A DNA stretch of 64,000 nt from Haplosporangium gracile (GCA_015499985.1 JAAAUF010000001.1:12068-76067), one strand, 5' to 3'. Counted from the stretch's first letter, positions 9,509-22,580 are shown. Notes: generated by a model not told the origin, from the sequence alone. Numbers and translations are program-made.

Positions 9509-12500
9509 CGGACGAAGGTCAACCAAGCCGATTGCAGCCGAAAGACTACAAGGCTAGTTTTCAAGCTGAAAGATTCATGTTCTCCCAGGAACATTATTTT
9601 CATCGCCCTTAACAATTACAACCGAGAGCGTGGTTCCTTGACTGACCTGAAGGATGCGTGCATGGGGGTGTTGATCTCGATGCCACCGCCAGTCGTCTCG
9701 GTTTGAGGAACCTTGTGATCGACACCAACCGACCTTTTCTCCTATATCCAACATAGGTTCGTCTTTTGGTCGCGCGCGATCATGAGTTGGCCCTCTCCGA
9801 GGCGATAGGCATGGTATGCCTTGTCCTTCCCAAAGGATTCGCCATTGGACGGCCGCGGTTGAGTCCTGAAGAGAACATTTAAGTCAGAGAGCAGACTTTA
9901 ATAAGTGCCGTCAGGATCTTAACACCGGTCTATCCCTTGACTTGGCCGCGGTTCGGATAAGAAGGAGGAGGAAGAGGAGGGTTAATGTGGTAGAAGTTTT
10001 GGAGGGCGAGTTTGAGTTTAGGATACATTGTGACTTGGTGCTCGAAGACTGTGATGAAATAGGTAAATTGCAAGGATAAACAAACAAATCGCACTCCCAG
10101 ATTTTGGTATGGGTATTGAAATGGAAGCATGGGTATGTGGTGGGCAAAAAAATGCAGCTTTATTATTTATGAGACAATTTTTTCATTTTGCACGCGATAA
10201 TATGTCCACTTGGTCCATGAACACATCTGTTGACGTGAGTCGCTTTTACAGAACGGACCAAGAGCTACGCATGAACTGGTGGTATTGGACCTGATACCCC
10301 TGGATGCTTTCCTGTCCTGAAGTGAGCATGTCATTGTTGTGCCCCGTCAGAATGTCCCTTGACTTGATGAGTGGTTGTCATTGCAGACATAGCTGCTGTA
10401 TCACGAATAAAGTTTTGGGTTGATTGTTTCCACTCTACAAGGTACTCGTGCTTTGAACTACGTCCCGCCTGCGGCGAGGATCACCTTCTTGATCTACTGG
10501 CGCTGTCTTTTAATCTTTGCATCATAGTTGATATACTTCCTCCCAGTGTATCCTCCGTGTGAACTGTCAACTTAATCGCATGATGATGCTGTGGTTCTTG
10601 TCGCGACGTTGATTCTTTAGCTTTAGTAAAAGAGCCTTGCGTGGAAAGCTTTGTTGGAAGACGAGGAATACCACAAGTGCGTGTGTCTCTGTTGAATGTT
10701 ATTTGGGAGACAGAGGAGGGCGAGTTGTCGAGGTGTATCCTGTTTGCTGTTTACATGACAACACCCAAAAATTAATGGTAGGGATATTCATTTAGTAAAA
10801 AAACCACGTTGGCTTGCATGGCGGGCACGCAGGTGCATGGATGCTGAGGGATCCGTGAGGGTATTTGTTGTGATGATGTGACCTTTATGAGAAGGGGCAC
10901 TGCCTTGGTGCAATTAGTTGACAAGAGTGTTCCTGGGCGCAAAGGGGCGGTTGTGTTCCTATTACCTGAATCGTTCACTTGACGGGAGCTTTGTCCAAAG
11001 GACGGTTTAGAGAAGAAAATTGATTTCACGACCAGAAGGCGTGTTTTTATCACCACCAAGGAAAAATGCAAAAAAAGAAAAGAACAAGTTAAATCACGTG
11101 ACTAAGTCATAGAACTCCATCGCAAAAGGGATGAAGGCTGGCTGCGCGCGCACCCACGACGCAATAAACAAAAATAGGGAAGAAGGCTGAGACAAAAACA
11201 GCCTGCTTGCTTGCCACGATTTGTGTGGCGGAAAATAGCATTGATGTGGCGTGCAGGGCTTTTGGGTATTCGCAGCGGTGAAGGGAACAACGATACAACG
11301 TCGATTGGTGTACCGACTCTGAACGAAAAGCCTTTAGCTGACAGTTCTCCTCCCCAACTCACGCTGAAATGGGTAAACACGTACAATTGACAGGTGATGT
11401 TAGGTAGGCAAAGCTAAACCTGGTTTTTATCCGTTGGAAAAAAAAAATGCTCCGCACCAATATGGTAACAATTGTCCTGGTGGCGAACCCAAGTTGCGAC
11501 ACGCAAGAGAAAAGCAAGCACGGAAAAATAGGAGAGAGACAGACAGTAAGAGCGAAAATGGCAGATGGGTGGGTCACACAGGAGAAAGAAGGAGGGCGGG
11601 TATGCCCCGGGTATTCTCCTTCAAACTTTTTTTTTCTCTTTTATGATAAGTGCGCAACAACAATAGCAATAAAGTTATTATTTTAAATTCAGCTTGTCAT
11701 GTATGGTTTCTTTTCTGAGCTAGACTCGACCCCGACTCGACGATGGACTCGGAAAAAGAGAGATTGGGTTGCTTGAAGATGCCACCGAGCAGATTGGTGA
11801 GCAGGGTAGGAGGGGAGGGCAGCACCCCTTGAGCTCAGCAGCAAGAGAAATAAAATAAGATCTCACATGCGCCGTTGAAAGCAAAAGGCCAAAGTAGTGT
11901 TTTGTTTACTCGGTCCCCCCTCCTTGCGCAGTTCGAGGGCAGAAAACAATGCGGCCGATTATTTCGCTTACCGACAGCGGCGAATTTTTTCAAGTGGGTC
12001 AACAAAGAGTGAGGCTGGCAATAATAAACCAAGCTTATCAGAACAGGACACATCCGAAAAAAAATGTGAACGGGAAACGGGAGAATTGGCGCTATTTTTC
12101 TCTTGATGTGGATGAATGAGAGTGCCGCTGTCATCCCTGACCATCCAACTGCCAAGGACCAGTGAAAAAAATGGATACATATAAAATCAAAAGAAATGAA
12201 ATGGAGGAACTCTAGGATGTCTTTCGAATCTATGTCTTTTATTGCTATTTAAATTTACTTGGGAATTTGGGCTCATGAACAACGCCAGATTGATGCGTGA
12301 AGTTGGGGAGCAGAAGGCAGAAGAAGAGAGGGAATGAACCTCAATGAAGGGGCCAAAGGAAATTGAGAGAAAAGGAGGATGCGAATGATGAAAGAAGGAT
12401 AACTGCCCCGGTGGAGGAGTAAGCAAGGCATGAGAAGACCAACCAGGAATGGGCGATAAGTTGGCAGGGACCTGCTGCTTTCCCCCTCATCCTCGTGGAC

Positions 12501-13439
12501 TCTACTTTCCAAAATTGGAACAAAGCTCGCACTCCGGCACAGTCGAACCGAGGAAAAAGTACATATGCATAGAAGATGTGGGTAAACAACAAGTCATTTT
12601 TTTTACTTTTATTTGTGCTTACTTCAAGAGGGCCCCGGATGGTTGGTTAGTTCGTTGGTTGGTTGGTTGGGTCGAAGAGTAACAATAGCAAAAGGAGGGG
12701 ATCAAGGAAATTCCGAGGGTTTGGATTTTGTCCAGCTGCCCTCCTTTCTTCCTTTCTCTCTCCTTTTGCACCTCCTCCAATCGTAATCAAATAATGTAAT
12801 CGAATCAAAAATAATTAAAAAGTGGGCTTTGAGAATGGGTAAATTGAACCCTCGTGAACAGCAATAGGCAAACAGCATCAAAAGACAAAGAGACGAATGA
12901 ACGGCGTGCGGGTGGGCGAGGCTAGGCTGAGTGGGACAGTGTGTGCGTGCGTCTACTTTTTTTTGGATTATGTACCTTTTCTTCTCTTTTTGAATTGGGA
13001 ATGGCAAGGCAGAGTGAGCTCATTTTTGAGGCATTTTTTTTTTGAAGTAAGCTTAGCCAGCTAGACCAATTGTCGGAGCGAGAGTGGGTCGGTTGGCTGA
13101 GGGGAAGGACAGAGAGAGTCATAAGGAAAGAGGGAGAACCCAAAAGTGGGTGAATGGGGAGCAAGGGTGACATGGCTTTTTTTATGGATATGTTGAGCAA
13201 GTATGGACAAGAAGAGGAAAACAGAGAGAGAGTGTGTGTTTGTGTGCTCTCAGATGATTTGTTGAGGTCCAGAAGAGAAAAAAAAAATGAGAGCATTTGT
13301 TGTTTATTCCTGTCCTCTGTCCTCTGTCCTCTGTCCTATCATGTTGTCCAGCAGCAACAGATAGCAAACTTTTTATTTTTTGCGAGTGTCAACCCTCGGT
13401 AAAATTGATTTGAAGAGTCCAGATGCGTTTTTTGAGTCC
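9509..13439. other. Long stretch with no supported gene
   Basis: About 3.9 kb. A stretch at roughly 9659-9850 reads like former coding sequence (frame containing LDATASRLGLRNLVIDT, then a stop, then RLLVARDHELALSEAIG) and may be the tail of the zinc-finger relic or of a second relic. The remainder is short frames, homopolymers and CT/GA-rich sequence. I see no RNA gene or intact mobile element. Confidence 0.45.
13311..13337. repeat. 7-bp tandem repeat, about 4 copies
   Basis: The unit TGTCCTC is repeated nearly four times, just upstream of the velvet gene leader. Confidence 0.7.
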
Positions 13440-14152
13440 ACCTGGACTTGTTCAAATTTATCCTTTCCCTTTCTCTGTGCCTTCGGCGTCTTTTGTCCCT
13501 CTGTCTCTTTATTACTGTTCCCCCTTTTCCTTTCCCTTTTTGTATCAATTTTCCCTTTTGCTCTCAGCACTGTTTTTCACTCTCCCATTCTCCCACTGTC
13601 CACTCGCATTCGTTCCCTTCCCTTCACTCTTCATTGTATTCTTTGGGCCTCTTTTTCTTCGTTCTTTTTCCTTTTTTTTTTTTTTTTTTTTTTAGCCCCA
13701 CTCGCCCTTTTTTCCCTTTTCCGTTCTTCCTCTTCTCTCTCTTTCGCTCTTTTTCTCTCTCTCTCTTCTCTCACTTCTTTATTCCTTCTCTCACTTCACT
13801 CTCCTACCTCCTTTTTTTCCTTTTCCATTCTTTACCTTTTTTCTCCGTCTTTACTCTCATCTCGAGTCTATCAGCTGGACTTTTTCTGAAAAAAAACTCT
13901 CACCTCTTGTTTCATCACTCTCTCATCCATCATCTCTTCACTCGTCACCGTTTTCTCTTTGTCATTCACTCTCCTTCTCTCTTACCTATTCGACTGCCTG
14001 CTATGCAACGAACTTAGTCACTCATCTTCCCCTTTCAATTCTCTTTTCTCTACTCGTATTCTTCTTCCCTTTTGTTATCAACAACTGCGCCTTGGTCTCT
14101 TTCTTACTCTTACTCCTAACAGCGAACAACAACAACAGCAACAACTACAATA
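13440..14152 (+). promoter_or_regulatory. CT-rich promoter and leader of the velvet gene
   Basis: About 700 bp are overwhelmingly pyrimidine on the plus strand, including a T tract of more than 20 at 13672-13693. This is typical of long leaders of regulated fungal genes. The only ATG between 13500 and the start codon is the tiny uORF at 14003. The last 30 bases before the start are CAA/CAG-rich. Confidence 0.5.
14003..14017 (+). promoter_or_regulatory. Minimal upstream ORF (4 codons) in the velvet leader
   Basis: ATG CAA CGA ACT TAG encodes MQRT. It lies 135 bp before the velvet start codon and is the only upstream ATG in the leader, so scanning ribosomes would meet it first if transcription starts upstream. 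Its use is inferred. Confidence 0.4.
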
Positions 14153-16228
14153 ATGGTCAAGTCAGCATCGACAGCCTACTGCTTTGTCAGTGGCAAGACT
14201 GAGAAATCCCGAGCAGCCGACTCGTAAGTACATTTGTTTCCCCTTTTTCCCAACCAATTTTTCTCTTAGCTCTAATATTACTTATTTTATTTCTGTTTCC
14301 GCCATTTGGACCAGTAATCCATCTGTGTCTATCTATCCCTCTTTGGGTGTCGATTTTTGTCCATCGACCCCGGGTAAACAGATGACGCTTCTTTTTTTGG
14401 AATGATAGATGCTAACCAAAATCGTCTTTCTTTACTGCCCTTCTTCCTTGCTGCTGCACATTTCTCTTCTATAGCTCAAAATATGTCCTCACCATCAGAC
14501 AGCAGCCCCAGCGTGCAAAAGTTTGCGGCAACAAGGAGCGCGACCGTCGCTCAATCGACCCCCCTCCAATCGTCCAGATCAAGCTTGCCGACGCCTCTAC
14601 CGACAAAAACAAGTACGCCCATTCTTCTTATCGCTCTGAATTGACTATTTTTCAACAAATTCTGGCTTCAGATTTTAACGTTTATATATTATTATTATTG
14701 TAGGGATTACTTGCAAAGTCCGTATCTGTTCATGTGCTGCAACCTGGTCCATGCTGACGATCCCAATGGTGAGATTGTCGCTCCTGCCCACCGGGCCCTC
14801 GCTGGTACAGTCGTCTCTTCTCTTAACCGCCTCAAGGATGTCGACAACTCGGATGGCGGTTTCTTTGTCTTTGGTGACATCTCTGTCCGGATAGAGGGCC
14901 GTTTCTGCCTCCGGTTTACACTCTTTGAGCTCATCGAGGGCCAGGTTGTCCATGTGATGACTTCCATTTCCAACCCAATGACCGTCCACTCTAGCAAGAC
15001 TTTCCCCGGAATGCTCGAATCGACCTTTCTCTCGAGGAGCTTCTCCGACCAGGGTGTCCGCATCCGCATCCGCAAGGACCATCACGTCAAGCCTAAGCAT
15101 TCCGTCTCGGACGATGCTGCCGAAGGTGGTGCCACACACATGCACAGCCCTCCTTCGTCTTGCTATGAGGCCGAACACAGCGACCACGACGACCGCCAGC
15201 CCGCAAAGCGATCACGCCCCTCGCCCACAACGGTCTTTGCCGACTCGCCCTATGCCCATACTTCGTCCAGACATGTGCCCATTGCCGTCCGTCCCAAGGT
15301 TGAGCCTAGATATGCGTCGTCCGAGCCCATTGGCCGCACACCGCCATCCTCGCCTCGATTCTCGCCTCGTTCTTTCCATGCTCAAGACCCATCGCCCTCG
15401 CGTCCTCATCATCACCCCTACGGTTCCGAGGAAGAGGCAAGATACTATGAAGCCTATGGTCCATCAAGACACCACCCCCATGGATACTACAGCTCTAGCC
15501 AGCCATCATACTATGATGGCCACCCTTACTACCGTTTCTACCCTCAGGAGCATCCCTATGCCCACCCTCAGGCTAGATATCACTCTGGCAGCCCACGAGA
15601 GTCGCCCTATTCTCATGAGCACCATCATCGCCACTGTTCTTCCTCGTCGGCTGAACCGACTTATCACTACCCTTCCCACGAGCACAGTCACCTCCATGAA
15701 AGATCTTCGTCTTTCGGCTATACTCCGTCGTACCCAATGGGCACAGCTCACCTCTCCGCCTCATCTGTATATATTTCCCGTTCCGAGGCCCCCGTTCACC
15801 ATTACCGTCACCACCACCAACAACAACAGCATTCATCCCAATCCATACACGCTGGTCGTCATGGATTCCCAGCAGCACTTCTAAATGATGATCAAGAAAT
15901 GGAGTATTCTCCTGTCCCAGCAGCAGCACCAGCAACAGCAGCACCAACAACACGCCGAGACCATGGTGAGGAGGCCTATCACAGTCGGACACCATCGATG
16001 TCTTCCCAGCACAGCGACGGCAACTTTTCTCCTCCGCTTCCCTTCTCGCCTGTGGATCCTCATCAGGTGCAAGATGGCCGGTCCCATTCGCCCCCTCAGA
16101 TGAGCCTTCCTTCGTTGTCTCGTGTTCCTGTTAATGAGAAGATACAGTTGCCCTCGATTCATACCCTCTCATCACAACTGTCGTCAACATCTGTTCACGG
16201 TGATCAGCACAGACGCGAGTACTATTAA
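14153..16228 (+). CDS. Velvet-domain transcriptional regulator (VosA/VelB type)
   Basis: Exons 14153-14223, 14475-14612 and 14704-16228 join in frame into 577 residues. The velvet domain covers about residues 25-197: YVLTIRQQPQRAKVCGNKER, DRRSIDPPPIVQIKL, YLFMCCNLVHADD, LAGTVVSSLNRLKDVD, GGFFVFGDISVRIEGRFCLR, FTLFELIEG and TFPGMLESTFLSRSFSDQG, closing with VRIRIRKD. Velvet proteins are fungal nuclear regulators with an NF-kB-like fold that dimerise and link development, spore maturation and secondary metabolism. After the domain comes an NLS-like PAKRSRPSP, then about 300 residues rich in His, Tyr, Ser and Pro, probably disordered. The N-terminus before the domain is only about 24 residues. 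Assignment to VosA rather than VelB cannot be settled by eye. The first frame choice is fixed by the match across the first intron. Confidence 0.93.
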
Positions 16229-16257
16229 ACCAGTGCATGCTTTTTCTCACAGAATCA

Positions 16258-16263
16258 AATAAA
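16258..16263 (+). terminator. AATAAA polyadenylation signal for the velvet gene
   Basis: AATAAA lies 30 bp after the velvet stop codon in AT-rich sequence. Confidence 0.5.
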
Positions 16264-16699
16264 AGTATAAAAATGATTAAATAATCTCCCGAAGAGCATG
16301 ATATGTATGTGCATTTTCTTTTTCGTTGTTCTATCTATGTGCATTGGCTGCACCAGTGCCTGTTTGTTAGATGTCTTGCCTTCTTGTCCGACGTTTCGCT
16401 CTGTGAGTGGATGCAGGCTCTCTTCAAATGATTTGTAGGCTTTTGCTTCTCCAACGAAAGTGCTAAAGTGACTGTGATGTTTGTTTCATGATGTCCAATG
16501 AGATGTTGCCACACAGAAAACAGGGCGTCTCGCTTCCTTTGTGGTTCGGGCACCGTTGCAATTTCGCCTAAGGCAATTTATTTCTGGCTTTATGTTCTTT
16601 TTTTCTTCTTTTTCTTTCATCAACTAACTCCTCATCGCTTCTCCCTTCCCTCTCCCTTTCTCACTCCACTCTCGCCTCTCACCTCTCCCACCTTCTCAC

Positions 16700-16701
<2 letters not shown>

Positions 16702-16750
<49 letters not shown>
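16702..16750. repeat. (CT)n microsatellite, about 24 units
   Basis: 49 bp of pure CT lie 73 bp before the start codon of the co-chaperone gene, so probably in its 5' leader. Such tracts mutate in length easily. Confidence 0.85.
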
Positions 16751-16752
<2 letters not shown>

Positions 16753-16822
16753 CGCACAAACGTGTCAAATAACCCTCTCTCCTCACCCGCAAAGAAAACC
16801 AATAGTACATATATAGCAAAAG

Positions 16823-18581
16823 ATGAGGCTCCATCACCTCCTGTCATTGCTGCCCGTCATCCTTTCGGTCCAGGTTGTCTGTGCAGAAGGTCCTCAGACC
16901 ACCCAGCAGTTCATTGACCAGGCCACCGCCCTTCTCGGCAAAGGTGAATACAACCTCGCCCTTCAAAGCTACGATGCTGCCATCGGTAAGTTCTGCTCTT
17001 GAATGCAACTTGCTCCATCTGTTTTATGATTATTGTTCGTTCAGTCTTGTAAGTAACTTATACATCACTTGTTTGTTTAGACCGAGACCCCTCCAACTAC
17101 ATGTCGTACTTCAAGCGAGCAGCAACATATCTGACTCTTGGACGCAACAACCAGGCATTGGCCGACTTTACAACTATCCTCAAGCTCAAACCCGACTTTG
17201 GCCAGGCTCTTTTCCAGCGCGGCAAAATCTACACAAAGGCAGGAGAGTTTACCAAGGCCAAGCAGGATCTGGAAGCATACTACGCCAGTCACCAATCGAC
17301 TGACCCCCAGACAGTACAGGAGATCCCAGCTCTTTTGGCATCTTTGGACGAGGCCTCCAAGGCACTCGCCCTCGCCGAGGCCGCAGTCACTGCAGGACGG
17401 ACGGAAGAGTGTGTTCACATTTTGGGATCTGCCATTCTTACAGCTCCTCTCTATGTTCCCTTCCGGTTGCAGAGAGCAGAGTGCCACTTGGCTCGAGGCG
17501 AGGTTGAGGAGGCTGTGAACGATTTGAACAGAGCTACCCACAACGCCGCCACCAACCCTCAACTGATGCACCGCCTGTCGACGATGAGCTACTACTCCCT
17601 TTATATGCCCGAACAGGCTCTGGCCCAGATCAAGCAGTGTATTTCTTTTGACCCCGAGAACAAGCTCTGCAAGGCACTCTTCCGCAAGCTCAAGACGACT
17701 GAGAAGGAAATTGCCAAGCTGAACTCTGATCTGGAGCACAACCGCTGGGCGGGTGTGATCAATAAGTCTGTGGGAGGCGAAAAGTCATTGGTGCGCAACA
17801 TTGAGACTGAGACAACAGCAATGGAAACCGAGAACAAAGCCGTCGGCAAGATGCCTAAGAGACTCCTCTTGAAGATCTATTCTGCCGCCTGCAAAGCATA
17901 CACTGAGGTAACTTTTGTGGCCTTGTTTTATGTGTTTTTGCTTATTGTTGTATTTTTCTTGGATGAAGTGACTAATACCGTAATATTTATTGTCTTCCGA
18001 CGTTATAGAACAAGGATACAACGAACGCATTGAAGTGGTGCTCGTCGACATTGTCTTTGGACGAATCGAATGTTGACGGACTGGTTGGCAGGGGTATGGC
18101 ACACATGTTGAACGACGACTTTGAAGAGGCGATCCGCGATTTCACAAAGGCGCAGGAGCTCGCGGGAGGACAGGACCGAGATATCCACGAAAAGTTGAGC
18201 AAGGCCCAGCGTCTGCTAAAGCAATCGCAACAAAAAGACTACTACAAGATTCTGGGAGTATCAAGGAGTGCGACCCAGCGCGAGATCAAGAAAGCCTTCC
18301 GCAAGCAGGCCATACTCTGGCACCCTGATACTTACCGTGGCGATCTGTCTCCCGATCAAGTCGAGAGGAAGATGGCTGGCTTGAATGAGGCATATGAGGT
18401 CCTGAGCGATCCCGAGTTAAAGGCACGGTTCGACAACGGCGATGATCCCAACGATCCTCAGGGACAGCAGAACCCCTTCGGACAAGGCTTTGGTGGTCAC
18501 CCCTTCTTTTTCCAACAAGGGGGCAGTCCATTCGGTCAACAGGCCGGGGGCGGAGGCTTCCAGTTCAACTTTCAATTCTAG
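16823..18581 (+). CDS. DNAJC3: ER-lumenal TPR/J-domain co-chaperone, P58IPK/DNAJC3-like
   Basis: Exons 16823-16985, 17081-17907 and 18009-18581 give 520 residues, close to the 504 of human DNAJC3. Residues 1-21 form a signal peptide (hydrophobic core ending VVCA). About residues 25-395 are tandem TPR repeats (for example KRAATYLTLGRNNQALADF and LFQRGKIYTKAGEFTKAKQD). A J domain follows at about 407-472 (KDYYKILGVSRSATQREIKK) with the catalytic HPD intact at 435-437. The end is Gly/Phe/Gln-rich (NPFGQGF, FQFNFQF). In animals this family presents unfolded proteins to BiP/Kar2 in the ER lumen, with the J domain stimulating BiP ATPase. There is no C-terminal HDEL; the animal proteins also lack one. 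Function by homology; fold assignment is firm. Confidence 0.92.
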
Positions 18582-18587
18582 ACGCTA

Positions 18588-18593
18588 ATAAAT
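18588..18593 (+). terminator. AATAAA polyadenylation signal for the co-chaperone gene
   Basis: AATAAA begins 7 bp after the stop codon, in an AT-rich 3' region. Confidence 0.4.
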
Positions 18594-21500
18594 CAGCACC
18601 CTTAATCATTTAATTTGTAGCTAAAAGTATTGACGCCACTAATCTTGTCATGTCTTTGCTGTTCTTGTCTTATCTGCCAGTGTTGCCGTACCTTCGTGCG
18701 CTAGTGTTTGACGGTTCTTCGCTCATGTTAGCTGAAAACAAAAAAAAGGTACTGCCTACGTCGATTATGATGTCCTTTGATGTCATGTTTTTTTGGTCAT
18801 CGTAAATCCACCTCAAGAGCCAAGGTCAATTGAGTATGCGGGCCAAGAAGTGGAGGTCCTACTGAGATATTTTTCTCATATAAAAAAACAACAACTAATG
18901 GATGCTAGCGCCCATAGTGCATATAAGATGGCGCTAAGGAGAGACATGGAGATATGAAGAAGGATACGATACGAGGACGCCGAGCGCGTTTTTTTTTATT
19001 TCGAGAGGCGCGCGGTGGCGCACCGACACATATTCTGATGTTTTCTTCTTGTTCCCTGCTCATGCAATCAATGCGCACGCGCGCGCGGGAACACTTAAAC
19101 AAACAAGCAGAATGCGCATACACGCACAACAAGTCGACAGGCATACTGCCTATACAGGTCGTCAAATCTTATGCGCAGTTTTCTTTTACGTGTATATACT
19201 AAAATGTTACTTATCCCCATGTATCATCTATCAAGAAACCACACGCATTATGAACAGTGCTTATCGAAACTTAAAGAAAGGTGAATGAAGTTCAATTGCC
19301 CTTTTCTCCATCATAAGCAAAAGGTAATTTTGAAGAGTGTAATAGGCAGAGCCAACGCGTGCCCGAGTAATTATGTGCGGAAAGAAAGAAAAGGTGTATG
19401 TGAAGAGGAAAAGGGTCTGTTGAGAAAAAATGCCAGCAGCAAGAACTCTCTTTGTCTTTGCTCTGCGTTGTCGAGCCATCATTCGTTCGTTTCAGTTCAG
19501 GTTCAGGGAACGACACAAACAGTCGCATGTCAAAACAAAAATCAAAACTTTGATTGCATGTTTTTCCTTAGTCAAGCAGAAGCAAAAAAAAAAGAGGGGT
19601 GCCGTTCCTTGTGGATGGGATGGGGATGGGCCAATCGCGGGTCTATCCTGGTGGTCATGATCCATAATCTTGTTGTTGTTTATAGATTTTGTATTTGTGA
19701 ATGCTTTTAAGTCCAAGCGACAGAGTTTGTGAACAAACAAAAAGGTCAAGTAATACATCATTCGAACGCGCACAAGGAGAGAACGATAGAAGATCGAGTG
19801 AGATAGAAGAAAAAAGAGAGGGGAGCAAAGGCGCGTGAGCAGAAAAACAACAACAAAAAAGCGGTTTTAAACAACCGTTACAACTCAACGGCGCCCCGTA
19901 TGGCCGGGTTCAGACAAAAATAAAAATTCAAGGAACCCATCAAAGAGAGAAGGCCAAATAATATCTTCTGTTCCGTTCGTTCCATTTCTTTAGACCTTGT
20001 CGGTCTTCTCTTCGTCCCTCTCTTTCTCTCGCCATCAAAAACCATCGAAAAAATGAAGGGGATGACAGGTCACTTTGACGGGCCATAGTTTGTCCTGTTT
20101 CGACCGGATCGCTTGTTAGTCTGGGGTTTTGAGAACGAGAACTCTAGTTTATGATGCGCGAGATTTTTTTTCTACAACGCATGTTTTTCTCACTGAAAGC
20201 TCTTTTTCGAAAGACTGGACGAAGTCATTATTAGATAAAAAGGAGAAGTCGGTCGGATAGGATCAAGACAGAGCGCAAACGTGGGAAGGACAGGGTTGAA
20301 TGTCCTAAAGAGGACGAAGAGGAACACGACAATTAAAGTATGTAGGATCAAATCTGACTGCGTGTGAGAAAGAAATATGCGACATCCTGGATAGAGAGCT
20401 CCGGAGATGGATGCGGCATTCTGATTGCTAAAGCACTTTGCGCTTAATACAACAGCCCCCTTCCCTTGCGCGTGGAAAAGCGTGGGATGGCATGTTCGCG
20501 TGGCCGCGTAGTCAAACTACACTCGCTCCTTTCCCTTGTGCCTTGTCAACTTGTGAATGGTCCAATTTTGTTAAAGTCCATAAACGGTACGAATGCGAAG
20601 GTCCTGATTTTTTTTTTTTTTTCTGACGCGGGGATTTGCAATTCTTCAAGGAAAAAAGGGAGTTCAAAGAGAGGCGAACAACTTTTTTTTTTTTTTTAAA
20701 TGTTACTCAGGACTTTTGGGTTTGAATCCTTTTTTTTTATTTTTAACATAATTGCAACATAGGAAAAAAACCTTGTCCAAAATCGGACACAGGACCGCAC
20801 TGGAGGCATTGTGGGATAATCGTCTCGACATATGAAAAGGGGTGCAGGACACACGTCTAGGTGATGCAAAGGCTGACGGGGAGCTGTAGGAGGCAGAGAA
20901 GGACAGGACAGGGCAAAAGGAAACACAAAGCAATTAAAAAATTCTCATTCGATCTACTCAAATTTTATCTCAGGGTCACTTATAAAAAAAAAAAAAAAAG
21001 AGTTACAAGTACGACATGGAACGAAAAACCTTCACTGAGTGAATGGACATTGATTGACCAACATCGCATCCCTAATCCTCCCCTTCTTCAATCTTTCACC
21101 ACTCCTCTTCATCCCCCACTCCCCTTGTTTAATCCACATACACAGTCGACAAAAGGGGTGGAAGAGCAGAAGGACAGGAGCTGGAGTGCAAATGAACATA
21201 TGAATTTTTTTTTCTTTGTTGCCTCGTAGCTGTCAAGAAAAAAAAAGAATCAGTCGAGACCTCCTTTTTGCTTTTTTTTTTTTTTTTGGTTTCGGGCAAA
21301 AACAACAACAAAAAGGCAAAAAACAAAAAAGGGTCAGATCATCTTCATACGTGTTTTACGAATGGTTCGGGTATTTTGAGTTCCTGCGATCAACTCTCTC
21401 TTCTCTCCATCGCTTCGCATTCTCGTTTCTCTCTCTTTTTCTCAAAGAAAAACAGAGGCGAAAAAAAGTTGAGCAAAATGGAAGGTACTCACGGTAGAGA

Positions 21501-22442
21501 GGATAATCCCTCACTTCTGCCTTTAGATTATGGTGGACCAACCAGAGGACCTCGCGAGGAAAGGAAAATGCGAGCCCGTGGTAGGTTTTCTATTTTTTCG
21601 TTTCTATCCCATCCCATGCCAAGGGACGGAGATACCCCAGGGCCATGCCGTGAACTTTTTTGTTGTGTTCTCGACTTGTCAAAGAGAATCGCGAAGACGA
21701 GATAAACCCTTACGGTCGTCCTTTTTGGCTCACATTTTGTGCTCAATTTTTTTTTGGGACATCGGGTTTCCTTTTATTTGATGAAGTACATTTTTTTTTT
21801 GCGAAGCATTTTCATTTTTGTTCATGCCATGGAAAAAGGGAACGAGAGGGTGTGAAGAAGGCAGTCGGCATTTTTTTTATTTGTACGTGAATTGAAAAAT
21901 AAGAGATGTGATGGAAGAGTATTTCAGAGGCATGCTGTTGTGTATGTTGAAGGAATAAGGAAGGGTGACAAGAGAAAAAAGGCGGAAAAAAGGGAAAGGG
22001 AAGAAAGAAGGAAAGGAGAGGAGAGGAGTGGTAAATGTTCAGTTGTTCAAGGGAATAAAAGGGCAGATCATAATTTCACGTATGGAAATTTGGGTCGGTG
22101 GTTGCGGGGTTCAGAAAAGGGTGTTTTCTTGGCTGCAGGTTCAGCCATCGGTTCATTAGAGAGCGAGATCATATCTTCAGGAAATGAGAAAAAACGAGAG
22201 GAAAAAAGGTGAGATTTCCATGGCACATCTGCACATCCGCATCTTGTTGCTTTACTTTTTTTTTTTCCACATTATAAAGAGGGAAATGGTATTTTGTAAT
22301 ATTGGGATTGAGTTGACTTTGTTTGTTTATTTAGTCAGCCTGCTTCTATTTTTTTGCAATTGGCAATGAATTGGCATGTTCGGTGTTGGCTCAGACAGCG
22401 ACATTTTTTATTTTCTTCTCGTTGTGCTTTTCTGTTATATGC

Positions 22443-22490
22443 GTATACGAATGATTGTGTATACGAATGATTGTGTATTCGAATGATTGT
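22443..22490. repeat. 16-bp minisatellite, 3 copies
   Basis: The unit GTATACGAATGATTGT occurs three times in a row; the third copy carries one change (GTATTC). It lies about 240 bp upstream of the ODC TATA box. Confidence 0.8.
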
Positions 22491-22525
22491 GTACATGTGT
22501 GTGTGGCATGTCGGTGGGTCGGGTT

Positions 22526-22580
22526 GTGTTGTGTTGTGTTGTGTTGTGTTGTGTTGTGTTGTGTTGTGTTGTGTTGTGTT
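22526..22580. repeat. (GTGTT)11 pentanucleotide repeat
   Basis: Eleven perfect GTGTT units in a row, about 150 bp upstream of the ODC TATA box. A minus-strand frame through it (TTQHN repeats) is an artefact of the repeat. Confidence 0.9.

Noticed and set aside
10340..10560. Chromodomain-like HEYLVEWK on the minus strand, suggesting a retroelement
   Set aside because: Only eight residues match; flanking frames have stops and no integrase or reverse transcriptase motif is near.
13380..14017. Long plus-strand frames through the velvet leader
   Set aside because: They are Phe/Ser/Leu-only translations of a CT-rich tract.
16702..16750. Repeat array as CRISPR
   Set aside because: Pure dinucleotide repeat with no spacers; none of the repeats in the window has a repeat-spacer plan.
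20690..20735. GGGTTTGAATCC resembling a tRNA T loop
   Set aside because: No acceptor, D or anticodon stem could be built around it.
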